Part shown: piece by piece, positions 8,607-15,617 of the stretch
How positions within the stretch are numbered: the stretch's first letter is position 1
Layout of the letters: every line of letters begins with the position of its first letter
Source of the DNA: CAXNKG01 sp964202965
GTDB lineage: Bacteria; Acidobacteriota; Vicinamibacteria; Vicinamibacterales; UBA2999
DNA: 42,365 nt
Assembly (NCBI GenBank): GCA_964202965.1
Contig: CAXNKG010000026.1
Coordinates: 1 to 42,365 of the forward strand
Reading direction: 5' to 3'
Translations under genes and position numbers: made by a program
The notes under the pieces: generated by a model
The model's input: the letters and a program-made list of their open reading frames with translations, nothing else
The model's database searches: none
What the model was told of the DNA's origin: nothing

Positions 8607-9492
8607 CACGCGTCGCCTCGCAGGCCTCCTCGTTCTCAGCATCCTCGGAGCGGCGGCGTCAGGCTGCGGCCGCTCCGACGCTCCACCGCCGGAACCGGAA
8701 CCCGCGACTGCGCCGGCTCCCGTCAGCGCCGCTGATGACGAGCTCATCGTGCGCAACGCGGACGGGTCGCTGGCCGGCGCCTTCCAGAACGGCAGCGCCG
8801 TCACGGTCGAGCCCATCCTGGATGCCGACTTCACCTGGACCACGCCTGAGGGCGTGATGCTCTCTCGTTCGTCCGTGCTGGCACTCATGCCCAAGCCGGC
8901 GATTCTCAACGCGGGCAGCTATACCCTCGAAGCCCACCGGTACGGCACGTCGCTGGCCGTCGTCCAGCGGCACGCCGGCAAGACGCACGCGCTCAACGTG
9001 TGGGTGAAGCGGCCCGAGCGCTGGAAGCTGCTGCATACGGCTGAAGTCATCGAGGGCGAGCGCGTCGTGTACGGCGGGACGATGATCGGCACAGCGAGTT
9101 GCATCAACCCGTGCAAGGTGGTGCCGTTTGTCCCGGGCACGCCAGCCGAGCGCGCAGTCATGGAGGCGTGGCAGGCACAGCAGTCGGGTCCTGAACTCTG
9201 GGCCAGGCACGTGCCCGATGACAACGTCGCGCGGACGTCGAACGGGACCTACACAAAGTCCGAGCGGGTGGCGGTGCAGCGGCTTCAGGTGCAGTCAGGC
9301 ACGACAGTCACGCCGAGCCCGTTGCTCTGGGCGCGCATCTGGGAGTTCGGGGATTCGGCCCTCATGCTGGCGCTGCAGCCGCGCGCGGTCGGGAAGCCTT
9401 TTCTGGGAAGCCGCGTGTTCGAGCTGAGGGATGGCATCTGGGTGATGGCCGAGGCTTACCAGATCACGATTCAGGACGTCCCGCCCTTTTAG
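8602..9492 (+). CDS. Probable lipoprotein with two NTF2/DUF4440-like domains, start codon not identifiable
   Basis: The open frame runs from 8590 to 9492. Its upstream part encodes a convincing lipoprotein signal: TRRLAGLLVLSILGAAASGC, with Cys codon at 8665, then a Pro/Glu-rich linker. Yet no ATG, GTG, TTG or CTG lies in frame between the stop at 8587 and the signal. The first usual start is GTG 8749, which would remove the lipobox. The mature part has two similar halves of the SnoaL/NTF2 type (about 8749-9110 and 9150-9492), each with a compact alpha+beta pattern and a W-rich strand. Function is unknown. The coordinate given is the first sense codon after the upstream gene's overlap, not a proven start. 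Confidence 0.6.
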   Translation, partial: SSTRRLAGLLVLSILGAAASGCGRSDAPPPEPEPATAPAPVSAADDELIVRNADGSLAGAFQNGSAVTVEPILDADFTWTTPEGVMLSRSSVLALMPKPAILNAGSYTLEAHRYGTSLAVVQRHAGKTHALNVWVKRPERWKLLHTAEVIEGERVVYGGTMIGTASCINPCKVVPFVPGTPAERAVMEAWQAQQSGPELWARHVPDDNVARTSNGTYTKSERVAVQRLQVQSGTTVTPSPLLWARIWEFGDSALMLALQPRAVGKPFLGSRVFELRDGIWVMAEAYQITIQDVPPF

Positions 9493-9506
9493 GAAGTCTG
9501 CAGGCG

Positions 9507-9600
9507 CCAAAGCCCAAAGCCCAAAGCCCAAAGCCCAAAGCCCAAAGCCCAAAGCCCAAAGCCCAAGGCCTTAGGCCTTAGGCCCAAGACTCAGAGACCA
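9507..9600. repeat. Tandem heptamer array (CCAAAGC units, then degenerate heptamers)
   Basis: Eight consecutive 7-bp units carrying AAAG run from 9507 to about 9564. Further 7-bp steps follow (GGCCTTA twice, GGCCCAA, GACTCAG, AGACCAG), so the period is kept while the sequence drifts. The array fills most of the gap between the stop codon at 9492 and the operator at 9605. A 7-bp period is not coding-compatible without frame cycling, and no gene lies in it. It resembles short tandemly repeated heptamers known from cyanobacteria; its role is unknown. Confidence 0.9.
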
Positions 9601-9604
9601 GAGT

Positions 9605-9631
9605 CTGAAGATTTCATGAATTCTTCGTCAG
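9605..9631 (+). promoter_or_regulatory. Operator-like motif A (CTGAAG N5 CTGAA N6 GTCAG family)
   Basis: 27 bp that match copy B (reverse strand at 12355-12381) at all but four or five positions and the 32.3-kb copies at both ends and the centre. The pattern is CTGAAG, five bases, ATGAA, six bases, GTCAG. It ends 15 bp upstream of a good -35 box for the cytochrome gene at 9684. The first two half-sites are spaced 11 bp start to start, as in boxes bound by OmpR/PhoB-type response regulators; the binding protein is unknown. Confidence 0.7.
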
Positions 9632-9646
9632 ACGGTGCCGCGTCGA

Positions 9647-9675
9647 TTGACCGAGGCACACCTTTCAGTTATCGT
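9647..9675 (+). promoter_or_regulatory. Sigma70-like promoter of the 9684 cytochrome gene
   Basis: TTGACC at 9647-9652 and TATCGT at 9670-9675 are separated by exactly 17 bases. The predicted transcript would begin just upstream of the ATG at 9684, leaving almost no leader. Motif A lies immediately upstream. Confidence 0.5.
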
Positions 9676-9683
9676 CCATCTCA

Positions 9684-10262
9684 ATGCAGGTATTTCGTCA
9701 ACGGTGTGTGGTCGCCGTCTTCGTGCTGGTTGCCGCGTCTGTGATCGCCGGCTGCGCGGCGCCGGCGCCCGAGCCGCCGCCGCCCGCGGAAATCCCGTAC
9801 CGCCCCGTCGCCTCGATCCGGGAGGTCATGACCGGCGTGATCGATCCGTCCGTCGACCTGGTGTGGAACTCGGTGAAGACCGTCATCGACGACGGACGCA
9901 TGACCGATCACGCTCCTGCCAGCGACGAAGACTGGGCCGAGGTGCGTCGCCACGCGGTGATCGTCAGCGAAGCGGCCAACCTCCTGTTGATGCCCAGTCG
10001 TCCGGTCGCGCCGCCTGGTGCCACGGCCTCGGCGCCTGGCGCCGGACTGCCGCCCGAGGAGATTCGCGCGCTGATCGATGGCAACCGGGATGCCTGGAAC
10101 TCGTACGCGCAGGCGTTCCAGGACTCGTTGACGCTGGCGCTGGCGGCGATCGATGCAAAGGATCCGCAGGCACTGCTCGTCGCCGGCGAGGACATCGACA
10201 TGAGGTGTGAGAACTGCCATCAAGTGTTCTGGTTTCCGAACGCGGGAGCATCGGCTCCTTGA
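9684..10262 (+). CDS. Lipoprotein monohaem c-type cytochrome, paralogue of the 18619 gene
   Basis: 192 residues. A lipoprotein signal with lipobox VIAGC (Cys24) and a Pro-rich linker is followed by a helical domain with a single CENCH haem motif close to the C terminus (Cys175, Cys178, His179), the position seen in cytochrome c'/c556-type four-helix proteins. The product at 18619 shares the order PVAS, IMxGI, a DExWAxV segment, NLLL, AKD and the terminal CxxCH, so the two are paralogues. The gene follows operator A and a promoter and heads a run of four envelope genes. Its redox partner is unknown. Confidence 0.85.
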   Translation: MQVFRQRCVVAVFVLVAASVIAGCAAPAPEPPPPAEIPYRPVASIREVMTGVIDPSVDLVWNSVKTVIDDGRMTDHAPASDEDWAEVRRHAVIVSEAANLLLMPSRPVAPPGATASAPGAGLPPEEIRALIDGNRDAWNSYAQAFQDSLTLALAAIDAKDPQALLVAGEDIDMRCENCHQVFWFPNAGASAP

Positions 10263-10295
10263 GGTATCGCACGTGATTCTGATCGGAGGCATCTG

Positions 10296-10706
10296 ATGAA
10301 GAAGGGGATTGTTCTCGCGTGGCTCGTCGGTGGAGCGCTCTGTGCCGTCCGGCCGGTACTCGCGCACCATCCGTTCGCCGCGGAATACGACATCAACAAG
10401 GCGGTGACGCTGACGGGCACTCTGTCCAGAATGGAGTGGGTGAACCCGCACGGCTGGATCTACATGGACGTCAAGCAGCCGAACGGCACCGTCAAGCGGT
10501 GGACGGTCGAGACCTCGGGTCCTGGCCAGATGAACCGCCGCGGACTGCGGAGCAAGGACACGGTCGACGGTATGCCTCTGGTGATCAAGGGGTATCAGCA
10601 CAGGCGGGATCCGGCACTCGTCAACGGCCGGACGCTGGTGCTGGCCGACGGACGCAGTTTCTACATCGGCGCGGTTGGCGGGCCAAACGACGGCGCCGAT
10701 CGCTGA
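10296..10706 (+). CDS. DUF6152 family periplasmic protein
   Basis: 136 residues with a signal peptide predicted to be cut after PVLA, leaving a mature protein that begins with two histidines (HHPFAAEYD). The small beta-rich domain has the family features: a GTLSRMEWVNPHGWIYMDV stretch, WTVETSGPGQMNRRGL, and a final strand DGRSFYIG. DUF6152 proteins are exported and uncharacterised; the two N-terminal histidines and NPH are candidate metal ligands (inference). CGGAGG six bases upstream fixes the start. It lies between the cytochrome and two membrane proteins in one likely operon. A second family member is at 40894. Confidence 0.85.
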   Translation: MKKGIVLAWLVGGALCAVRPVLAHHPFAAEYDINKAVTLTGTLSRMEWVNPHGWIYMDVKQPNGTVKRWTVETSGPGQMNRRGLRSKDTVDGMPLVIKGYQHRRDPALVNGRTLVLADGRSFYIGAVGGPNDGADR

Positions 10707-10727
10707 CGCACCGGACGCCGCCGCGTA

Positions 10728-11228
10728 ATGCCCTCGATCGTCCCTTCTCTCGAGTGGCTCGAGGGGCTTGCCTGGACCACGGCGATTCGCGAGTCGGCCT
10801 GGGGCTATCCGATCATTCTGACGGCGCACGTGGCCAGCATCGTGGCCTTCGCCGGCCTGGTCATCGTCATGGATCTCCGTTTCCTTGGCCTGGCGTTCAC
10901 CGCCGTGCCGCAGGCGCAGATCCAGCGGCGCCTGTTTCCCTGGCAAATGACTGCGCTCGTCCCGAGCACGGTTACCGGACTTCTGTTGTGCGGCATCGAT
11001 CCGCTGCGCTACTACGGGAACGTGATCTTCCGGGTGAAGCTCCTGCTGCTGGCGCTGGCGGGAGTGAACGCGCTGGTCTTTCACCTGAGAACCTACCCGG
11101 CAGCCGGTAAGTGGGACGACGATCCGCGGCTGGCGGCCACGGTGCGGATGGGTGGCGGGCTCTCGCTGCTGCTCTGGTCGGCGATCATCGTCTCGGGTCG
11201 GCTCACCGCCACCAACTGGTTCAACTGA
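10728..11228 (+). CDS. DUF6644 family integral membrane protein (first of two)
   Basis: 166 residues with about four transmembrane helices: residues 25-50 (IILTAHVASIVAFAGLVIVM), 70-90, 105-120 and 140-160. The N terminus contains the IRESAWGYPIILTAH pattern: an aromatic helix with a His that also appears in the next gene as YRESLWLFAVTQSLH. The family is uncharacterised; conserved membrane His residues would suit haem or metal binding. It follows the DUF6152 gene by 21 bases and precedes its paralogue by 9, so the set is probably co-transcribed with the cytochrome at 9684. Confidence 0.82.
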   Translation: MPSIVPSLEWLEGLAWTTAIRESAWGYPIILTAHVASIVAFAGLVIVMDLRFLGLAFTAVPQAQIQRRLFPWQMTALVPSTVTGLLLCGIDPLRYYGNVIFRVKLLLLALAGVNALVFHLRTYPAAGKWDDDPRLAATVRMGGGLSLLLWSAIIVSGRLTATNWFN

Positions 11229-11237
11229 AGGGTCCGG

Positions 11238-11711
11238 GTGTTTCAGCCGTTCTTCGAGTGGTGCGACGCCCTGACGATGAGCCAGGTGTACCGCGAGTCG
11301 CTGTGGCTGTTCGCCGTGACGCAGTCCCTGCACCTCGTGGCGATTGCCACATTCGTCGGTGCCATCCTGATCGTCGACCTCCGCCTGCTCGGCTGGGGGG
11401 TGGTGGGTCAGTCGCGCGCGGGGCTCGCGCGCAGCGCGCAGCGCGTCCTGGTCTGGGCCGGCCTGGCCGTGCTGGCGACCGGCATTCCGCAGTTCACCGC
11501 AAACGCGCTGATGTATTCGCGGTCGCCGATCTTCGTGTTCAAGATGTGGCTGCTCGCGGCGGCGGTCGTCTTTACGGCGACGCTGCGGCAGAGGGTTGCG
11601 GCCGCCGACGAAGGGCGCATGCCGTCCTGGGTGCCGCCGGCGGTCGGCGCTGCGTCGATCGCGCTCTGGCTGGCGGTGATCGCCAGCGGCAGGATGATCT
11701 CCTACTACTAG
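11238..11711 (+). CDS. DUF6644 family integral membrane protein (second of two)
   Basis: 157 residues, GTG start. The hydrophobic profile is as in the preceding gene: four helices around residues 22-48, 68-88, 98-115 and 130-150. The shared elements are YRESLWLFAVTQSLHLVAIA, IVDLRLLG after the first helix, and the final IASGRM. The two proteins differ enough to be an old duplication and may form a heterodimer in the membrane (inference). It is the last gene of the operon that starts at 9684; a 13-bp repeat and the convergent gene at 11768 follow. Confidence 0.82.
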   Translation: MFQPFFEWCDALTMSQVYRESLWLFAVTQSLHLVAIATFVGAILIVDLRLLGWGVVGQSRAGLARSAQRVLVWAGLAVLATGIPQFTANALMYSRSPIFVFKMWLLAAAVVFTATLRQRVAAADEGRMPSWVPPAVGAASIALWLAVIASGRMISYY

Positions 11712-11720
11712 ACCAGCAGT

Positions 11721-11757
11721 CTCGCTAGACCGCCTCGCTAGACCGCCTCGCTAGACC
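11721..11757. repeat. 13-bp direct repeat between convergent genes
   Basis: CTCGCTAGACCGC occurs twice in tandem (11721-11733, 11734-11746), followed by a partial third copy to 11757. Each copy can pair weakly with itself through GTCT/AGAC elements. It sits between the stop codons of two convergent genes; a termination role is possible but no T-run is present. Confidence 0.7.
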
Positions 11758-11767
11758 TGAGAGCCCC

Positions 11768-12307
11768 TTAGTACTGCGGCGGGGGCGGATCCTGAACCTC
11801 CATCGGTTCGCCGACGGGATCGCCGCTGAACATCCGCGCTTCGGTGAAAAATCCTGATGCGTTGATGAGGATCTTCACGTCCGTTTTGCCGGTGTTCTTC
11901 CAGTACAGCCCGTGAAGACCGGGGTACGGCGCGCGATAGGTGCCAGATCCGCTGGCGAACGACCCTCGCAGGTACGTCTCCGATGCTGAGAGCGGCTTGC
12001 CGTCGGGAACAGTGTGGAAGTCGACATCAATCGGAAAATCCGACTTCCAGTTGAAGACCATCGTCGAGCCGGTCGTCAGGCGGAACTTGTACTCGACGAA
12101 CTGCTCCGGCCGGAGCTGGAACTCGATGGCGTCCACCTTGTACGTCGCCTCGGACGGCGTCAGCGGATCGCCCGGCTTCGGTGTCACCGGCGGTCCGCCC
12201 GGCTGTCCGCCCACCGGGTTCAGCGGCTGCGGGGTCTGGGCGAATCCAGGTGCCGCAAGGAGTGAAAGCGCCAGCGCGATCCCGGCGATGCATGTGTTCT
12301 GTGTCAT
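11768..12307 (-). CDS. Secreted anchor-protein-like beta domain (paralogue of 19802 and 27271 genes)
   Basis: 179 residues. A cleavable signal peptide (ends GFAQ) and a Pro/Gly linker lead to a beta-sandwich-like domain. It is shared with the products at 19802 and 27271: an EYK(F/Y)RL strand, an F/W-rich strand, DFH or EFH followed by PDG (His98 here), then G-(L/I)-HG-(L/W)-YW-N (His132) and SGFY. In proteobacteria this domain is annotated as transmembrane anchor protein beside HupE/UreJ and RND genes; function unknown. Unlike its paralogues this copy has no anchor helix and should be released into the periplasm. It is preceded by operator B and a TATAAT box. Confidence 0.8.
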   Translation of the reverse strand: MTQNTCIAGIALALSLLAAPGFAQTPQPLNPVGGQPGGPPVTPKPGDPLTPSEATYKVDAIEFQLRPEQFVEYKFRLTTGSTMVFNWKSDFPIDVDFHTVPDGKPLSASETYLRGSFASGSGTYRAPYPGLHGLYWKNTGKTDVKILINASGFFTEARMFSGDPVGEPMEVQDPPPPQY

Positions 12308-12321
12308 GGCTGCTCACAGCG

Positions 12322-12327
12322 ATTATA
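12322..12327 (-). promoter_or_regulatory. -10 box of the 12307 gene
   Basis: Reads TATAAT on the minus strand, with TTCTGA at 12350-12345 as a weak -35 box 17 bases upstream. Operator B begins four bases beyond that. Confidence 0.55.
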
Positions 12328-12354
12328 CGGTCAGCGTCGGACGGTCAGAACCGC

Positions 12355-12381
12355 CTGACGAAGAATTCAGTCAATCTTCAG
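12355..12381 (-). promoter_or_regulatory. Operator-like motif B
   Basis: On the minus strand the pattern is CTGAAG, ATTGA, CTGAA, six bases, GTCAG. It is 27 bp long and has the same orientation toward its gene as copy A; the last 15 bases (from TGAA to GTCAG) are identical to copy A. It lies between the stop of the dehydrogenase gene and the promoter of the anchor-like gene. Confidence 0.7.
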
Positions 12382-12386
12382 ATCCG

Positions 12387-13424
12387 CTACAGATTCCAGT
12401 CCACGGCGCCTCGGCCGACCAGGGTGGCGTCTCTCAGGGCGCCATGGACCTCTTCAATGCCCTCGGGTCCAACGACCGCGCTGACGACCGGATGAATCGT
12501 TCCGGCCGCAACGAGCTCCGCTGACTCACGCAGCTCTGCCTTCGAGGCATAGCGCGACCCGAGTACCGTCAGCTCCCGGAGCACGAAGTCTCGGGGGCTC
12601 AGGACCGCCTCGACGTTGCGGAAGGTGGTGAGGAGCACCAGGCGCCCCCCGAGCGGCAGGATGTCGAGGGCCCATGTGACGCTCTCATGGGAGCCGAGAA
12701 GGTCGATGACCACGGTCGGCGGCTCGCCGCTCCAGGCCTTCTTCAGATCGACGGTGTCGAACGAGCGGGAGTGCACCGGCATGCCGCCGGCCCTCCGGAT
12801 CGCCTCGAACTTCGCCTCGGTCGACTCGAGTCCCGCGACGCTGCCGCCGAAATGGGCCGCCATCTCCACCATGTGAATCCCGACGCCGCCGCCGGCGGCG
12901 ATCACGACGACGCGGTCGCCCGGCTGGATGCGTGCGCGGGTCCTGCAGACGTGGAGCGGGGTGGCGATCGCATCTGGAATCGCCGTGGCCTGCGATGCGG
13001 GAATCGAGTCGGGCAGCGGGATCGCGTTGCCGGCCGGCAGCACTGTCACGGGCGCGTACCCGCCGTCCCGATGCACGCCAACCCACCCGGCAAGGTTACG
13101 GCAGAGGGAGTCCAGTCCCATCTCGCACGCGTCGCAGCGCCCGCAGACGAGATAGAAGTACGCCATGACGCGCTGGCCGACGGCCAGTCCCGCGACGTCA
13201 TCGCCGACCGCTTCGACCCGTCCGACAATCTCGTGGCCAGGTACACGCGGCAGGCGGGCGGCGTCGTTGGCGAGGTCGCCGCGGATGCAGTTGAGCACCG
13301 TCAGGCCGATGCCGCAGGCTTCGACGCGGACCAGCACCTCGCCGGCCTTGGGCGCAGGGACGTCGAAGGACTCCCAGCGGAGCGGGCCGCCCCACTCGTG
13401 AATCCGGAAGCCATCCACCTTCAT
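12387..13424 (-). CDS. Zinc-dependent medium-chain alcohol dehydrogenase
   Basis: 345 residues of the MDR family. The GroES-like catalytic domain includes GHEIVG and the structural zinc loop CGRCDACEMGLDSLC. The Rossmann motif is AAGGGVGIH near residue 180. The usual catalytic CGxxHTD region reads CGIGLTVLNC, so the ligand pattern at the active-site zinc is unusual though a Cys is kept. It oxidises an unknown alcohol with NAD(P), plausibly a hydroxyacyl-CoA as in cyclic-acid degradation. It is the last gene of the minus-strand catabolic operon and its start overlaps the amidohydrolase stop by 4 bp. Confidence 0.88.
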   Translation of the reverse strand: MKVDGFRIHEWGGPLRWESFDVPAPKAGEVLVRVEACGIGLTVLNCIRGDLANDAARLPRVPGHEIVGRVEAVGDDVAGLAVGQRVMAYFYLVCGRCDACEMGLDSLCRNLAGWVGVHRDGGYAPVTVLPAGNAIPLPDSIPASQATAIPDAIATPLHVCRTRARIQPGDRVVVIAAGGGVGIHMVEMAAHFGGSVAGLESTEAKFEAIRRAGGMPVHSRSFDTVDLKKAWSGEPPTVVIDLLGSHESVTWALDILPLGGRLVLLTTFRNVEAVLSPRDFVLRELTVLGSRYASKAELRESAELVAAGTIHPVVSAVVGPEGIEEVHGALRDATLVGRGAVDWNL

Positions 13425-14404
13425 GTCGTCAGGCGAAACAGCTGTCTGGCGTTGTCGGTCGTGACCGCGTCCAACACCTCTGGCGGGAGGCCTGCCTCCG
13501 AAAAGTACTGCTGGAACCGTACGTCCGCCATGTCGAACGGCAGATCCGTGCCCAGCACCACGCGGTCCCCGCCGGCCAGGTCAATCAGGAACTTCAGCGG
13601 CGTGCTGGCGTGCGTGATCGTGTCGTACCAGAATCGCCGGAGATACGTCGAGGGAGCCGAGGAGATGGCCGATTTCGTTTCCGGGCGCACGCGGAAACCA
13701 TGATCGAGCCGGCCGATCTGGAAGGGCATGAACCCACCCGAGTGCACGAGGACGACCTTGAGCGTCCGGTGCCGATCGAAGAATCCGGACAGGATCAGCC
13801 GGCTGGCGGCGATGCAGGTCTCCAGCGGGTTGCCCGTGAGGTTCGTCATGTAGAAGTCGGCGAGCTGCCTCCGGACGCCGACGTAGTACGGGTGGAGGAC
13901 GATCGGCACGTCCAGCTCTTCGGCGGTGGCGAAGAACGGGTCGAACCGCCGATCGTCCAGCGGCACGTCTTCCATCGTCGTGCCAATCTCCACGCCGCGA
14001 AGGCCGAGCTCGGTCACGGCGCGGCGCAGCTCCGCGGTCGCTGCTTCACAATCCTGGAGCGGGACGACCGCGACGCCCTCGAGCCTGTCGGACTGCGCGA
14101 CGAACGCCGCCATGGAATCGTTCGCCTGCTGGCAGAACTCGCGCGCGGACGCCGCCTCGAGCCAGTAGAAGAAGAGTGTGGGCGTGAGTGACAGCACCGC
14201 TCTGTCGATGCCCAATCGATCCATCTCACGATGCTTCGCTTCGACGTCGAAGAATTCCGGCGAAAGAGGATACCGGTAGCCCTGCGGGTGTGCGAGCCAC
14301 TCGGCGCCATCGCGGTGCTCCACGGCGACGCGATCGCGGGCGCGTCCCGCGCGCGCATCGCGGACGAACTCCGGCGGAATAAAGTGGGTGTGAACGTCGA
14401 TCAT
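13421..14404 (-). CDS. Amidohydrolase family protein, ACMSD-like
   Basis: 327 residues from ATG 14404, which puts the metal-binding DVHTHF motif at the N terminus as in aminocarboxymuconate-semialdehyde decarboxylase relatives. Further ligands are likely in HPYYVGVRR, LVHSGGFMPFQIGR and the conserved GTDLPF. Members of this family decarboxylate or hydrolyse ring-derived acids with one zinc or manganese. An in-frame GTG at 14446 would add 14 residues and overlap the acyl-CoA dehydrogenase gene; neither start has a clear ribosome-binding site. It overlaps the next dehydrogenase by ATGA, so its product probably acts in the same pathway. The exact reaction is unknown. Confidence 0.85.
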   Translation of the reverse strand: MIDVHTHFIPPEFVRDARAGRARDRVAVEHRDGAEWLAHPQGYRYPLSPEFFDVEAKHREMDRLGIDRAVLSLTPTLFFYWLEAASAREFCQQANDSMAAFVAQSDRLEGVAVVPLQDCEAATAELRRAVTELGLRGVEIGTTMEDVPLDDRRFDPFFATAEELDVPIVLHPYYVGVRRQLADFYMTNLTGNPLETCIAASRLILSGFFDRHRTLKVVLVHSGGFMPFQIGRLDHGFRVRPETKSAISSAPSTYLRRFWYDTITHASTPLKFLIDLAGGDRVVLGTDLPFDMADVRFQQYFSEAGLPPEVLDAVTTDNARQLFRLTT

Positions 14405-14429
14405 GCGGCCAATGAAATGGGGTCGGGGG

Positions 14430-15617
14430 TCATTTTCGGAGGACACTCGCCCGGATGGACTGCGCGGCCTTGAGCAGGAGCGTCCGGTTCACGCCGTCGG
14501 AGTGAATGAAGCAGGCGGCGTCGCGCACCAGCTTCTCGAAGCCGAGATCCCGCATGTATCCCCAGGCGCCATGAATTTCAAGTGCCTTGGTCACCACCTT
14601 CCACGCCACTTCCGAGGCGAATACCTTGGGTAGGGCGCCAAGCGTCGGATCCCAGCCGGTATCCCGATGGTCCGCTTTCCAGGCCGCGTGGTGAATGTAG
14701 GCGCGCGCGGCATCGATGTTCATCTTCATCTCGGCCAACTGCGCAGCAATGATGTCGTGTTCGATGAGTGTCTTGCCGCCCTGGACCCGCTCGCTCGTCC
14801 ATGTCAGCGACCGTTCGTAGGCTGCCACTGCGACGCCGAGCACGCTCGCCGCCGCGTACGCGTTGCTGGCGGGGAAGAACTGCGACATGACGTCAAAGCC
14901 CCTGTTGACATCACCGAGGACGTCTGCATCGGGCACGACGCAGTCGGTAAAGATGAGCTCCGCGTTATTGGCCAGCCGCTCGCCCATCTTGTCCTCGACG
15001 TGGCCGGTGGTGAACCCGGGCGTACCCCGCTCGATGATGAAACAGGTCGACCCCCGGTTCAGGCCCACATCCGGATCGGTCTGCGCGAACAGCAGGTACA
15101 CCCTCGCGCGGTTGCCGTTGGAGATGAACCGTTTCCTGCCGTTAATCACCCATCCCTGGCCCTTGCGCGTCGCTCGTGTCACGAACACCGCGGGGCCGTA
15201 GGGAATGATGTAGTTCGACGCGTTGGTCGGCTCCGTCATGCCGATCGCCATCAGCGCTCGATGGTCGTCTCTCAGCTTCGGCAGCCAGCGGGCACGCTGG
15301 TCGTCGTTGGCGGCACCCTGCAGCGACTGAATCAGCTTGAGCGTCTGTGCAAAGACGACCGAGACGCCCATGTCGCCCCTGGCGATCTCTTCGACGACTG
15401 CCGCGGTCGTGACGCAGTCGGCGCCTGCGCCACCGTATTCGGGCAGCAGGGTCAGTGTGCGCAGGCCGCGGCGGCTGCCTTCCTCGACGATGTCCCACGA
15501 GAAACAGTCTTCGGGGTTGACATGCTTGTCGAGTGCGGCCGCCGCGGGCGCGACGACGTGTGCAACGAATTCGCGCGCGATATCAACAGGGGAGCGCGAC
15601 GCAGCCGAGTGAATCAT
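14430..15617 (-). CDS. Acyl-CoA dehydrogenase
   Basis: 395 residues, standard length for the FAD-dependent family that introduces a double bond alpha-beta to a CoA thioester. The N-terminal helical domain has LLPEYGGAGAD. The middle beta domain has MTEPTNASN and WVINGRKRFISNG. The C-terminal helical domain has the GxWGYMRDLGFEKLVRDA region, where an active-site base would normally lie. The start ATG overlaps the upstream dehydrogenase stop by 4 bp. Together with the CoA transferase at 17334 it suggests activation and then oxidation of a carboxylic acid. Confidence 0.92.
   Translation of the reverse strand: MIHSAASRSPVDIAREFVAHVVAPAAAALDKHVNPEDCFSWDIVEEGSRRGLRTLTLLPEYGGAGADCVTTAAVVEEIARGDMGVSVVFAQTLKLIQSLQGAANDDQRARWLPKLRDDHRALMAIGMTEPTNASNYIIPYGPAVFVTRATRKGQGWVINGRKRFISNGNRARVYLLFAQTDPDVGLNRGSTCFIIERGTPGFTTGHVEDKMGERLANNAELIFTDCVVPDADVLGDVNRGFDVMSQFFPASNAYAAASVLGVAVAAYERSLTWTSERVQGGKTLIEHDIIAAQLAEMKMNIDAARAYIHHAAWKADHRDTGWDPTLGALPKVFASEVAWKVVTKALEIHGAWGYMRDLGFEKLVRDAACFIHSDGVNRTLLLKAAQSIRASVLRK

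Noticed and set aside
9507..9600. Heptamer array as a CRISPR array
   Set aside because: Units are 7 bp with no spacers and no cas genes in the window.
9605..9631. Motif A as an intrinsic terminator hairpin
   Set aside because: Pairing is imperfect, there is no T-run, and near-identical copies sit upstream of genes next to -10 boxes.
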